From contig DROE01000185.1 of assembly GCA_011322005.1 (NCBI GenBank), forward strand, positions 1 through 6,423: 6,423 bases of DNA, read 5' to 3'. Of this stretch, positions 1 to 4,359 are shown one piece after another. The notes under the pieces were generated by a model that had not been told where the DNA came from, searched no databases, and worked only from the letters and a program-made list of their open reading frames with translations. Position 1 is the first letter of the stretch; every line of letters begins with the position of its first letter. This DNA comes from Devosia sp. GTDB lineage: Bacteria > Pseudomonadota > Alphaproteobacteria > Rhizobiales > Devosiaceae. Both the position numbers and the translations under genes were made by a program.

Positions 1-143
1 CTTAAGCGGGCCTCTCATTAAGTGCAGCTTCAGGGGGTGGAGGGCGAAATGGGCTGGGTTTTTCAGGTTAGCGTAAACAGACCGTTGCCAAAGCGCGAGG
101 CGGACCTCTGCCGGTATTTGAATAAAATTGTATCGAGTTTTGG

Positions 144-167
144 GAGGGCGGGTTAATCCGCGCGCCC
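144..167. repeat. Inverted repeat upstream of the DUF5330-like gene
   Basis: Arms AGGGCG (144-149) and CGCCCT (162-167) are perfect complements around a 12-nt loop. An alternative inner pairing, GCGG (147-150) with CCGC (157-160), is also possible. No T-run follows on either strand, so it is not a standard terminator. It lies 67 nt before the ATG of the small gene and could sit in its 5' leader. The rest of 1-234 shows no coding frame, RNA gene or clear promoter that I can support. Confidence 0.35.
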
Positions 168-234
168 TAAGCTTCGTACCATTCTTCGTTCACTCCGACC
201 ATTGGAGCAGTTTTGGGATTTCGGATTTGCACAG

Positions 235-546
235 ATGTTCTTGTTGAGATCAGTATTCTGGCTGGCGGTTGCCTATGCCGCCCTTGTGCCACAGTTGGAA
301 ATTTCACGCAGCGTGGCTGAAGCATCGGGGCAGGCTTTTGTTGCCAGTCGACAGATTGTTTCGGAGCGTGTGAACGCCGCGCAGTGTTCAACTCTTGATT
401 GCATGGGGGCCAAGCTGGTCATAACAGCCGGCCTGAACTCCCTCTCAGCTGTCCCGTACCAGGCGGACAATGTTTTGCATGATGTATCGGCAACGCCTCA
501 AACAGCGGCACCCATCCCGTTACCCCGACTTGTTCGCCCGGATTAG
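235..546 (+). CDS. Small DUF5330-like protein with N-terminal membrane/signal segment
   Basis: Predicted 103-aa protein. Residues 2-20 form a hydrophobic stretch after an Arg (FLLRSVFWLAVAYAAL), a signal peptide or membrane anchor, so the rest is probably periplasmic. The middle has two cysteines five residues apart (C51, C56), and the tail is Pro-rich (PIPLPRLVRPD). This layout, hydrophobic start, closely spaced Cys pair and PLP-type tail, resembles what I know of the DUF5330 proteins of rhizobia, which are short and of unknown function. The match is from memory of the family, not a search. The ATG at 235 is preferred because it begins directly with the signal-like segment. A TTG at 202 would add 11 residues and shows no better ribosome site. 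The gene stands alone, is followed by a strong terminator and precedes sufE on the same strand. Function unknown. Confidence 0.7.
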   Translation: MFLLRSVFWLAVAYAALVPQLEISRSVAEASGQAFVASRQIVSERVNAAQCSTLDCMGAKLVITAGLNSLSAVPYQADNVLHDVSATPQTAAPIPLPRLVRPD

Positions 547-601
547 AATTCAGAGGCCGCGTCACTTCCCCCGACGCAACTCCAAAAGGCGGTCTCTGTC
601 A

Positions 602-642
602 GAGCCGCAGGTGCGCTGCCCCGCCCTGCGGCTCGGTTTTTT
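602..642 (+). terminator. Rho-independent terminator after the DUF5330-like gene
   Basis: A perfect 10-bp stem, GAGCCGCAGG (602-611) with CCTGCGGCTC (625-634), encloses a 13-nt loop and is followed by GG and six T (637-642). It begins 55 nt after the stop of the small gene and ends 48 nt before sufE. It should end transcription of the small gene and make sufE depend on a promoter of its own in the short stretch 643-689. Confidence 0.92.
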
Positions 643-689
643 GTATTTTGGTGTTGGCGAAGGTGTGCGAGCCGGGTTAGACGAGTGCC

Positions 690-1109
690 ATGTGCACCAC
701 GTTTGACGAAATCGCTGAGAATATTGGCTTTCTGGACGATTGGGAAGACCGCTACCGCTATGTTATCGAGCTTGGAGCAAGCCTGCCCCCCCTCAGCGAA
801 TCGGAAAAGTGCGCAACCAACAAGGTGCATGGCTGTGCATCGCAAGTCTGGCTTGTCACAGAAACAAAAAATGATGGCACGCAGAAGATCCTGTGTTTGC
901 GAGGCGATTCCGATGCAATGATTGTCAGGGGGCTGGTTGCAGTTCTTATCGCGCTGTTTTCCGGCAAAAGTGCTGCGCAGATAGCAAATATCGATGCGAT
1001 AGAGAAACTGGATGCGCTGGGGCTTAGGGAGCACCTGACCAGCCAACGTTCCAACGGCCTGGTTGCGATGGTGGAGCGCATCCAGCATGAAGCGCGTTGC
1101 GCAATCTGA
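690..1109 (+). CDS. sufE: SufE-family cysteine desulfuration protein
   Basis: Predicted 139-aa protein of normal SufE length. SufE proteins take persulfide sulfur from a SufS/CsdA-type cysteine desulfurase on a conserved cysteine and hand it to the SufBCD Fe-S scaffold in the cytosol. The catalytic Cys is C49 in the motif VHGCASQVW (46-54). The N-terminal FLDDWEDRYRYVIELG (14-29), then LPPL (32-35), and the segment MIVRGLVAVLIALFSGK (77-93) are also typical of the family. The ATG at 690 places these motifs at the expected distance from the N-terminus; the Shine-Dalgarno is poor (ACGAG at 681-685). No sufS or sufBCD is present in the window, so the partner is encoded elsewhere. It converges on the DUF6456 gene, with 30 nt between the stops. 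Confidence 0.95.
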   Translation: MCTTFDEIAENIGFLDDWEDRYRYVIELGASLPPLSESEKCATNKVHGCASQVWLVTETKNDGTQKILCLRGDSDAMIVRGLVAVLIALFSGKSAAQIANIDAIEKLDALGLREHLTSQRSNGLVAMVERIQHEARCAI

Positions 1110-1116
1110 AACGCAG

Positions 1117-1132
1117 CAGGCGCTTACGCCTG
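1117..1132. terminator. Short hairpin between convergent genes
   Basis: CAGGCG (1117-1122) and CGCCTG (1127-1132) form a perfect 6-bp stem with a CTTA loop in the 30-nt gap between the stops of sufE and the DUF6456 gene. There is no T-run on either side, so it would be at best a weak bidirectional or 3'-end-protecting hairpin. The call rests on position and symmetry only. Confidence 0.4.
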
Positions 1133-1139
1133 ACACAAG

Positions 1140-1907
1140 CTATTCGAACCTGACCGGGCGCGATCCATCTTCCAGCCAGCCATGTATCCGGTTTGAAGAA
1201 CTGCCGGTGGCCACCTGAGCGTACCCGAAGTGCCGTGCCAGTTGATCCAGCCCGACCCTCAACACCAGCTTCGCGCTTCTGCGGGGCCAGCTTCTCTCCC
1301 TTTCAACCAGTTGCAGCCCCTTGAGAAAACCGCAAACATCCATCACCACTCCCGCGCAATCCGCAGGTAATGTTGCCAGGATTTTGTGCAGCTCATTGCG
1401 GGCATCAATCGCTACGTCATTGAGGTCCCTGGCCGCGAATCTGTCATGCCCTTTTCCCGGCAGGCGGTCCAGGTCGTATGACATTGTGGTGCGTTCCATC
1501 ATCCGTGCACGTTCCACAATCTGTCGCACTCTTTCTCCTGCCTGCACATGGTGAGGTTGCAAGAAAGCCCGCTGTTTTGAAGAAGCAGATGCGAGCCGGG
1601 CAAGGGGGCTTTCATTGAGATTTACAGTCAGCCCTTCATTCTGGCGGACAACATGGCGATGTTGAGAAGCGGGATCTCCAGAATCAGAAATCTTTCTGCG
1701 CAACCAGTTCCTGGCCAGTGGCGACGCCCGCAAAACGTCTCCCGTGGAGCAAATTACGCCATCTGACAACAAGAGTTGAACCGCGTTTGCATCAAGGCTT
1801 GGACCCCGAGTCTGCCCCCTGATGCGGAACAGGCCGGAAGCCTCTTTTTGCGCAACAGAACCCGCCAGCAGGGCTTTTACAAATTTCGCAGCCCGGCGCT
1901 CAGACAT
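1140..1907 (-). CDS. DUF6456 domain-containing protein
   Basis: Predicted 255-aa protein. Residues 1-75 are basic and look like a small winged-helix-type region (NAVQLLLSDGVI at 41-52, then LRASPLARNWLRR at 59-71). The DUF6456 domain covers about 98-230. It starts with SPLARLAS and ends in the most conserved part, DVCGFLKGLQLVERERSWP (190-208) followed by RSAKLVLRVGLDQLARHFGY (210-229). The function of the family is not established; the predicted helices and basic residues suggest DNA or regulatory binding (inference). The start is placed at the ATG at 1907 because AGGAGG (1919-1914) lies 6 nt before it, while the ATG at 1913 directly abuts that site. The gene overlaps the stop of the upstream DnaA-IV-like gene by 8 nt, so the two are probably translationally coupled. 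An in-frame extension to 2048 lies entirely inside the upstream gene and is rejected. Confidence 0.88.
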   Translation of the reverse strand: MSERRAAKFVKALLAGSVAQKEASGLFRIRGQTRGPSLDANAVQLLLSDGVICSTGDVLRASPLARNWLRRKISDSGDPASQHRHVVRQNEGLTVNLNESPLARLASASSKQRAFLQPHHVQAGERVRQIVERARMMERTTMSYDLDRLPGKGHDRFAARDLNDVAIDARNELHKILATLPADCAGVVMDVCGFLKGLQLVERERSWPRRSAKLVLRVGLDQLARHFGYAQVATGSSSNRIHGWLEDGSRPVRFE

Positions 1908-2337
1908 CGCCATCCTCCTGGGCAAGGCAAAGTTCCATGCGTGCCGCACTGGAGACAGCCAACCTGATATCGTCTTCAAGAATGGAGGTTTCCGTGTCGA
2001 ATTCCGGCATGTCCCGCATGTCTTCGACCACGCGGCAGGCGTAGGCAACTGTGGTACGGTCTCTGCCGAAGAATCTGCCCACTTCGGTCAGCGAACGGCT
2101 CAGCAGGACATGCATCAGGTACATTGCAAGCTGGCGCGTTGCTGCAATCGGCGCCCGGGAGCGTGAGTGAGTGAACAATTCCTTTACCGTCACACCATGA
2201 GACCGAGCGACCATGCATGCGAGTACCAAGGCTTCTTTGTCACCAAACTGATCGGCAGACAAAGCACCCCTTCCGACTCTGGAGCGATCGACTTGATCAG
2301 TCTGGGTGGTCGTTCGCTGGCTAACTTGATGTTCCAT
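1900..2337 (-). CDS. Stand-alone DnaA domain-IV-like helix-turn-helix protein
   Basis: Predicted 145-aa protein that looks like the C-terminal DNA-binding domain (domain IV) of DnaA without the AAA+ ATPase. The key part is about residues 50-106: VTVKELFTHSRSRAPIAATR, then QLAMYLMHVLLSRSLTEVGR, then FFGRDRTTVAYACRVVED. This follows the DnaA pattern of a basic loop, a helix-turn-helix and the signature normally read as GRDHTTV; here the His is Arg (GRDRTTV, 91-97). Residues 1-30 are polar and probably disordered, and 112-145 are acidic and unlike DnaA. The ATG at 2337 is chosen because GAGGGG stands about 5 nt before it; an ATG at 2358 adds 7 residues and has no comparable site. The gene is coupled to the DUF6456 gene and follows mucR after about 330 nt. 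Role unknown; binding to DnaA-box-like sites is an inference. Confidence 0.85.
   Translation of the reverse strand: MEHQVSQRTTTQTDQVDRSRVGRGALSADQFGDKEALVLACMVARSHGVTVKELFTHSRSRAPIAATRQLAMYLMHVLLSRSLTEVGRFFGRDRTTVAYACRVVEDMRDMPEFDTETSILEDDIRLAVSSAARMELCLAQEDGDV
1914..1919 (-). promoter_or_regulatory. Shine-Dalgarno site of the DUF6456 gene inside the upstream gene
   Basis: On the - strand AGGAGG is followed by ATGGCG and then the ATG at 1907. The 6-nt spacing selects the second ATG and rejects the one at 1913. The site lies in the last codons of the DnaA-IV-like gene, which fits translational coupling. Confidence 0.75.
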
Positions 2338-2357
2338 TTGTACCCCTCTTCGCAACA

Positions 2358-2391
2358 TAGGACTATATTCCTAAACTGCGACAAAGACCAC
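2358..2391 (-). promoter_or_regulatory. Candidate control region of the DnaA-IV-like gene
   Basis: An imperfect palindrome, TAGGACTATATTCCTA (2358-2373; 5-bp perfect arms, one mismatched pair next to the centre), begins 21 nt before the preferred start codon. On the - strand it contains TATAGT (2367-2362), a possible -10 element that would give a leader of roughly 17 nt including the ribosome site. No good -35 is found at 16-18 nt. The stretch up to 2391 resembles the region upstream of mucR (3176-3215). Immediately beyond it, TTATCCCCG (2399-2391, - strand) matches the DnaA box TTATCCACA at 7 of 9 positions. All of this is by eye. Confidence 0.35.
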
Positions 2392-2521
2392 GGGGATAAA
2401 TTTTGCACCTGATTTCCCGGCTCTGGTTCGCTCCAATGTAAGACGACCCCGGTTATCTGCTTCAGCAAGCGCGATGAGCCAAAGGCCTGTAACCTGATTT
2501 TGGCTGCTTCATATCCAAACA

Positions 2522-2560
2522 GACCCTGAGTTGCTGCCGGGTTGTCCCGGGGTGAGGGTC
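2522..2560. repeat. Nested stem-loop in the mucR / DnaA-IV-like intergenic region
   Basis: Outer arms GACCCT (2522-2527) and AGGGTC (2555-2560) enclose an inner perfect hairpin, CCGGG (2537-2541), loop TTGT, CCCGG (2546-2550). No T-run follows. The stretch 2392-2602 around it has no convincing gene: frames open on the - strand there give proteins without recognisable motifs and run into the DnaA-IV-like gene out of frame. It could be part of a small RNA, a remnant of a repeat element or a chance structure. Confidence 0.4.
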
Positions 2561-2602
2561 GCAAACAGCGGGATGACCACCATGTATTTGGCCCCCCTTC
2601 AT

Positions 2603-2636
2603 CCCTGACAAAAACGGCCACCCCTGACAAAAGCGG
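2603..2636. repeat. Two-copy direct repeat overlapping the mucR terminator
   Basis: CCCTGACAAAAACGG (2603-2617) and CCCTGACAAAAGCGG (2622-2636) are identical at 14 of 15 positions with a period of 19 nt. The first copy supplies the T-run of the terminator on the - strand and the second supplies its loop. It may be a local tandem duplication. Short repeated motifs are also seen at the ends of some insertion sequences (IS21 family), but no transposase is present. Confidence 0.6.
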
Positions 2637-2643
2637 TGGCCGT
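2610..2643 (-). terminator. Rho-independent terminator of mucR
   Basis: On the - strand ACGGCCACC (2643-2635) pairs perfectly with GGTGGCCGT (2622-2614) around a 12-nt loop and continues into a run of T (2614-2610). It begins 24 nt after the mucR stop codon. It should separate mucR transcription from the downstream DnaA-IV-like gene. Confidence 0.85.
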
Positions 2644-2667
2644 CTGCAAACTGCAAATTAATTCGGG

Positions 2668-3090
2668 TTAGCCGACTTTACGACCAAGGCCATTTGCTTT
2701 GGCCAACTGCGACCGGATGACCGAATAGTTCGGAGCAACCATGGGGTAGTCGGCAGGAAGACCCCATTTTTCCCGATATTCCTCGGGAGAAAGATCGTAG
2801 TGAGTACGCAGGTGACGTTTGAGCGACTTGAACTTTTTGCCATCTTCCAGACAGACAATATAGTCGGCTGAGACCGATTTTTTTACCGGAACGGCAGGCT
2901 TGAGCTCGAGTTCAGGGGGATTAGTTTCACTGTTCCTGAGGGCCTTGAGGGTGCTGTGAATTTCACCAACAAATTTGGTTACATCGTGGGGGCTCAACGC
3001 ATTATGTCCCACGTAAGCGCAAACAATTTCGGCACTCAGTTCAACCAGATCCACTTCATTTGCGGCTGTTGTATTTGGCTGATCGTTCAT
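2668..3090 (-). CDS. mucR: MucR/Ros-family zinc-finger transcriptional regulator
   Basis: Predicted 140-aa protein with the full MucR layout. The N-terminal half (about 12-50) is the oligomerisation region, VDLVELSAEIVCAYVGHNAL; a short linker rich in Pro and Lys follows. The zinc-binding DNA-binding domain is YIVCLEDGKKFKSLKRHLRT (77-96). Its metal ligands are probably C80, D83, H93 and H97, the Cys-Asp-His-His variant known for MucR proteins, where Ros has a second Cys. The tail EEYREKWGLPADYPMVAPNY (103-122) is the family hallmark. MucR proteins are global regulators of exopolysaccharide, motility, virulence or symbiosis and cell-cycle genes, and several repress their own promoter. The ATG at 3090 is chosen because AAGGA (3102-3098) is 7 nt upstream; a TTG one codon earlier is less likely. 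The gene ends in its own terminator and lies downstream of the antiporter operon on the same strand. Confidence 0.96.
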   Translation of the reverse strand: MNDQPNTTAANEVDLVELSAEIVCAYVGHNALSPHDVTKFVGEIHSTLKALRNSETNPPELELKPAVPVKKSVSADYIVCLEDGKKFKSLKRHLRTHYDLSPEEYREKWGLPADYPMVAPNYSVIRSQLAKANGLGRKVG

Positions 3091-3112
3091 CAATTTGTCC
3101 TTGTTTTTTTTG

Positions 3113-3138
3113 GCCTCACGCAGTTCACAAAGTGAGGC
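3113..3138 (-). promoter_or_regulatory. Hairpin in the mucR 5' leader
   Basis: GCCTCAC (3113-3119) and GTGAGGC (3132-3138) form a perfect 7-bp stem with a 12-nt loop. An alternative small hairpin, TTCAC-AAA-GTGAG, uses part of the same bases, so the two exclude each other. On the mucR strand the stem is followed by a run of eight A (3111-3104) and then the AAGGA ribosome site, so it is not a terminator in the mucR direction. It might affect translation or RNA stability; that is inference. Confidence 0.45.
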
Positions 3139-3149
3139 GGCAATTAGAA

Positions 3150-3162
3150 TAGGGAAACCCTA
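3150..3162. repeat. Palindrome TAGGG-AAA-CCCTA in the mucR control region
   Basis: Perfect 5-bp inverted repeat around AAA, about 60 nt before the mucR start codon. Its centre (3156) is 22 bp, about two helical turns, from the centre of the neighbouring palindrome at 3172-3184, which would suit a protein binding both on one face of the DNA. Possible operator. Confidence 0.4.
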
Positions 3163-3171
3163 CGCACAAAT

Positions 3172-3184
3172 CAATACTATATTG
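3172..3184. repeat. Palindrome CAATA-CTA-TATTG at the candidate mucR promoter
   Basis: Perfect 5-bp inverted repeat around CTA. It overlaps the candidate -10 TATAGT (3181-3176, - strand) and so is well placed for a repressor. It shares ACTATATT with the palindrome upstream of the DnaA-IV-like gene. Confidence 0.4.
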
Positions 3185-3206
3185 TCACGCTATTTAACCG
3201 CGACAA
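3176..3206 (-). promoter_or_regulatory. mucR: Candidate mucR promoter with overlapping inverted repeat
   Basis: On the - strand TTGTCG (3206-3201) and TATAGT (3181-3176) resemble -35 and -10 elements, but the 19-nt spacing is long, so the call is weak. The same stretch forms an inverted repeat: TTGTCACG (3182-3189) and CGCGACAA (3199-3206) around 9 nt, with one mismatch that becomes a G-U pair in - strand RNA. There is no T-run, so it is a poor terminator for the mnhG transcript. CGACAA recurs at 3219-3224, 18 nt from the copy at 3201-3206. Transcription from TATAGT would give a leader of about 80 nt. Confidence 0.35.
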
Positions 3207-3225
3207 GTTGACCACCATCGACAAT

Positions 3226-3567
3226 TTACCGCGCTTTGTGCTTTTTCAGGTCGTTAAACTTCATGCCTACACTGGGAGTGTAGCCTACCATATAGGCAGC
3301 CCGAGCGAGCAAATGAGCTGAAACCGGTGTTGTAAGAAGCAAAAACACCACTCCGACCAGAGCACGAAGGATAACCGGGCCGTCAAAGGCAATTACGGCA
3401 ATGGCAATCAACATCAGCCCGGACCCCATGGTCCCTGCTTTGGAGGCGGCGTGCATGCGCGTATAAAGATCCGGCAGTCGCAAAATTCCAACAGCCGCCA
3501 GCAGTGAAAACAAGGCACCGATCAACAACAATATGCCAGCAAAGTATGCCGCGACCTGCTCAACCAT
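3226..3567 (-). CDS. mnhG: Monovalent cation/H+ antiporter subunit G (MnhG/PhaG)
   Basis: Predicted 113-aa membrane protein, normal length for the last subunit of Mrp/Mnh/Pha antiporters. Three hydrophobic segments lie at about 7-27, 46-61 and 66-86. Family motifs are GILRLPDLYTRMHAASKAG (27-45) and FLLLTTPVSAHLLARAAY (75-92). The C-terminus is basic (DLKKHKAR). It works only as part of the inner-membrane complex that exchanges Na+ or K+ for protons. AAGGAG stands 8 nt before the ATG. The gene overlaps mnhF by 8 nt and is the last antiporter gene; no convincing intrinsic terminator follows before mucR. Confidence 0.96.
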   Translation of the reverse strand: MVEQVAAYFAGILLLIGALFSLLAAVGILRLPDLYTRMHAASKAGTMGSGLMLIAIAVIAFDGPVILRALVGVVFLLLTTPVSAHLLARAAYMVGYTPSVGMKFNDLKKHKAR

Positions 3568-3883
3568 TTCGGCTCTCCTTCAATTTACCCGCATTGTTTT
3601 CAGACTGAGCGCCCCGGTGGAGCACATAGCGGGCAAAAGCCACAGTTGCCAGAAAACCCACCAGCCCCAAGGAAATGGCAACATCCAGGTACAGGAAGAA
3701 GCTGGTTTTTATGGCAATGACACAGATATATCCGATACCGATGGATACCAGCATATCAAGCCCCAATATCCGGTCCGGAAGGCTGGGACCGCGTACAATG
3801 CGAACGATGGTGAGCACAAAAGCCAGACTGAGCACTCCCAGAGCGATAGTTACAGACAGGCTGAGAAATTCTGTTCCGCTCAT
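3560..3883 (-). CDS. mnhF: Monovalent cation/H+ antiporter subunit F (MnhF/PhaF)
   Basis: Predicted 107-aa membrane protein of the expected length. Three hydrophobic segments lie at about 8-26, 42-60 and 62-86. The hallmark RIVRGPSLPDRILGLDML (28-45) contains the conserved Pro and Asp residues of the family, and VGFLATVAFARYVLHRG (75-91) closes the conserved part. MrpF-type subunits are small parts of the antiporter complex, and the family has been linked to efflux of Na+ and bile salts. The start codon overlaps the mnhE stop by 4 nt and has GAGGTG upstream. Confidence 0.95.
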   Translation of the reverse strand: MSGTEFLSLSVTIALGVLSLAFVLTIVRIVRGPSLPDRILGLDMLVSIGIGYICVIAIKTSFFLYLDVAISLGLVGFLATVAFARYVLHRGAQSENNAGKLKESRNG

Positions 3884-4359
3884 TCGAACACCTCGATGAT
3901 TTTGATTTCAAACCCGGCGGCGATATCACGAATGAGCGCCTTTTTGTCGGGCACTTCAATGGCGTGGACGAATATGAATTTACGGTCAGCGGAAACATCA
4001 ACGCTCAGGGTTCCCGGTGTCAGGGTGATGAGATTGGCCAGGAGGGTGATTTCGACATCGCTTTTTGCTGTCAGGGGAAAAGCGATGATGCCTGGTTCAA
4101 GTCTATCCCTGAGGTTGGGCGACATTATCAGAAGCGCAACCCGGATTGCGCTGTGTGCCAACTCGTAGAAGAACAGCAGGGCAAGAGCCAGCGCCCGGCG
4201 GATTTTCTTCAAATATACCGGCGTCGTCACCCGTTCGCGCACCAGCCAGAGGGCAGAAACGCTTATGGTCGCCCCAAGAAGCAGGTTGAGAACCGAAAAA
4301 TTCCCGGAAATTGCTGCCCAGACAAGGGCCAACACCACGGTGAGGGCTGCAAAGTTCAT
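3880..4359 (-). CDS. mnhE: Monovalent cation/H+ antiporter subunit E (MnhE/PhaE)
   Basis: Predicted 159-aa protein, typical MnhE length. Two or three hydrophobic segments at about 4-16, 22-40 and 55-78 are followed by a soluble C-terminal part. The family signature LLANLITLTPGTLSVDV (106-122) is intact, followed by DRKFIFVHAIEV (125-136). MrpE is needed for full antiport and complex stability in other bacteria. The start overlaps the mnhD stop by 4 nt with GAGGT about 7 nt before it, and the stop overlaps mnhF, so translation is coupled on both sides. Confidence 0.96.
   Translation of the reverse strand: MNFAALTVVLALVWAAISGNFSVLNLLLGATISVSALWLVRERVTTPVYLKKIRRALALALLFFYELAHSAIRVALLIMSPNLRDRLEPGIIAFPLTAKSDVEITLLANLITLTPGTLSVDVSADRKFIFVHAIEVPDKKALIRDIAAGFEIKIIEVFE

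Noticed and set aside
1..201. A gene or RNA at the left edge
   Set aside because: The frames are short or broken by stops, and no tRNA-like or other RNA structure was recognised; only a hairpin at 144-167 was seen.
543..1136. A 197-codon open frame on the - strand
   Set aside because: It is antisense to sufE, whose family motifs are clear, and it runs across the terminator at 602-642. No motif is seen.
1908..2048. N-terminal extension of the DUF6456 protein
   Set aside because: The extension lies inside the DnaA-IV-like gene, and the AGGAGG at 1919-1914 selects the ATG at 1907.
1400..2300. GANTC sites as a cell-cycle methylation cluster
   Set aside because: About five sites in roughly 900 nt is close to random expectation, and they lie within coding sequence.
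2391..2399. TTATCCCCG as a DnaA box and possible origin
   Set aside because: It matches only 7 of 9 positions of the consensus. I saw no cluster of such sites and no AT-rich unwinding region, so no origin is called.
2190..2630. A 146-codon open frame on the - strand across the mucR / DnaA-IV-like gap
   Set aside because: It starts inside the mucR terminator hairpin, overlaps the DnaA-IV-like gene out of frame and has no recognisable domain. The DnaA-IV-like frame has clear motifs and a ribosome site.
3533..4168. A 211-codon open frame on the + strand
   Set aside because: It is antisense to mnhF and mnhE, both of which have intact family signatures.
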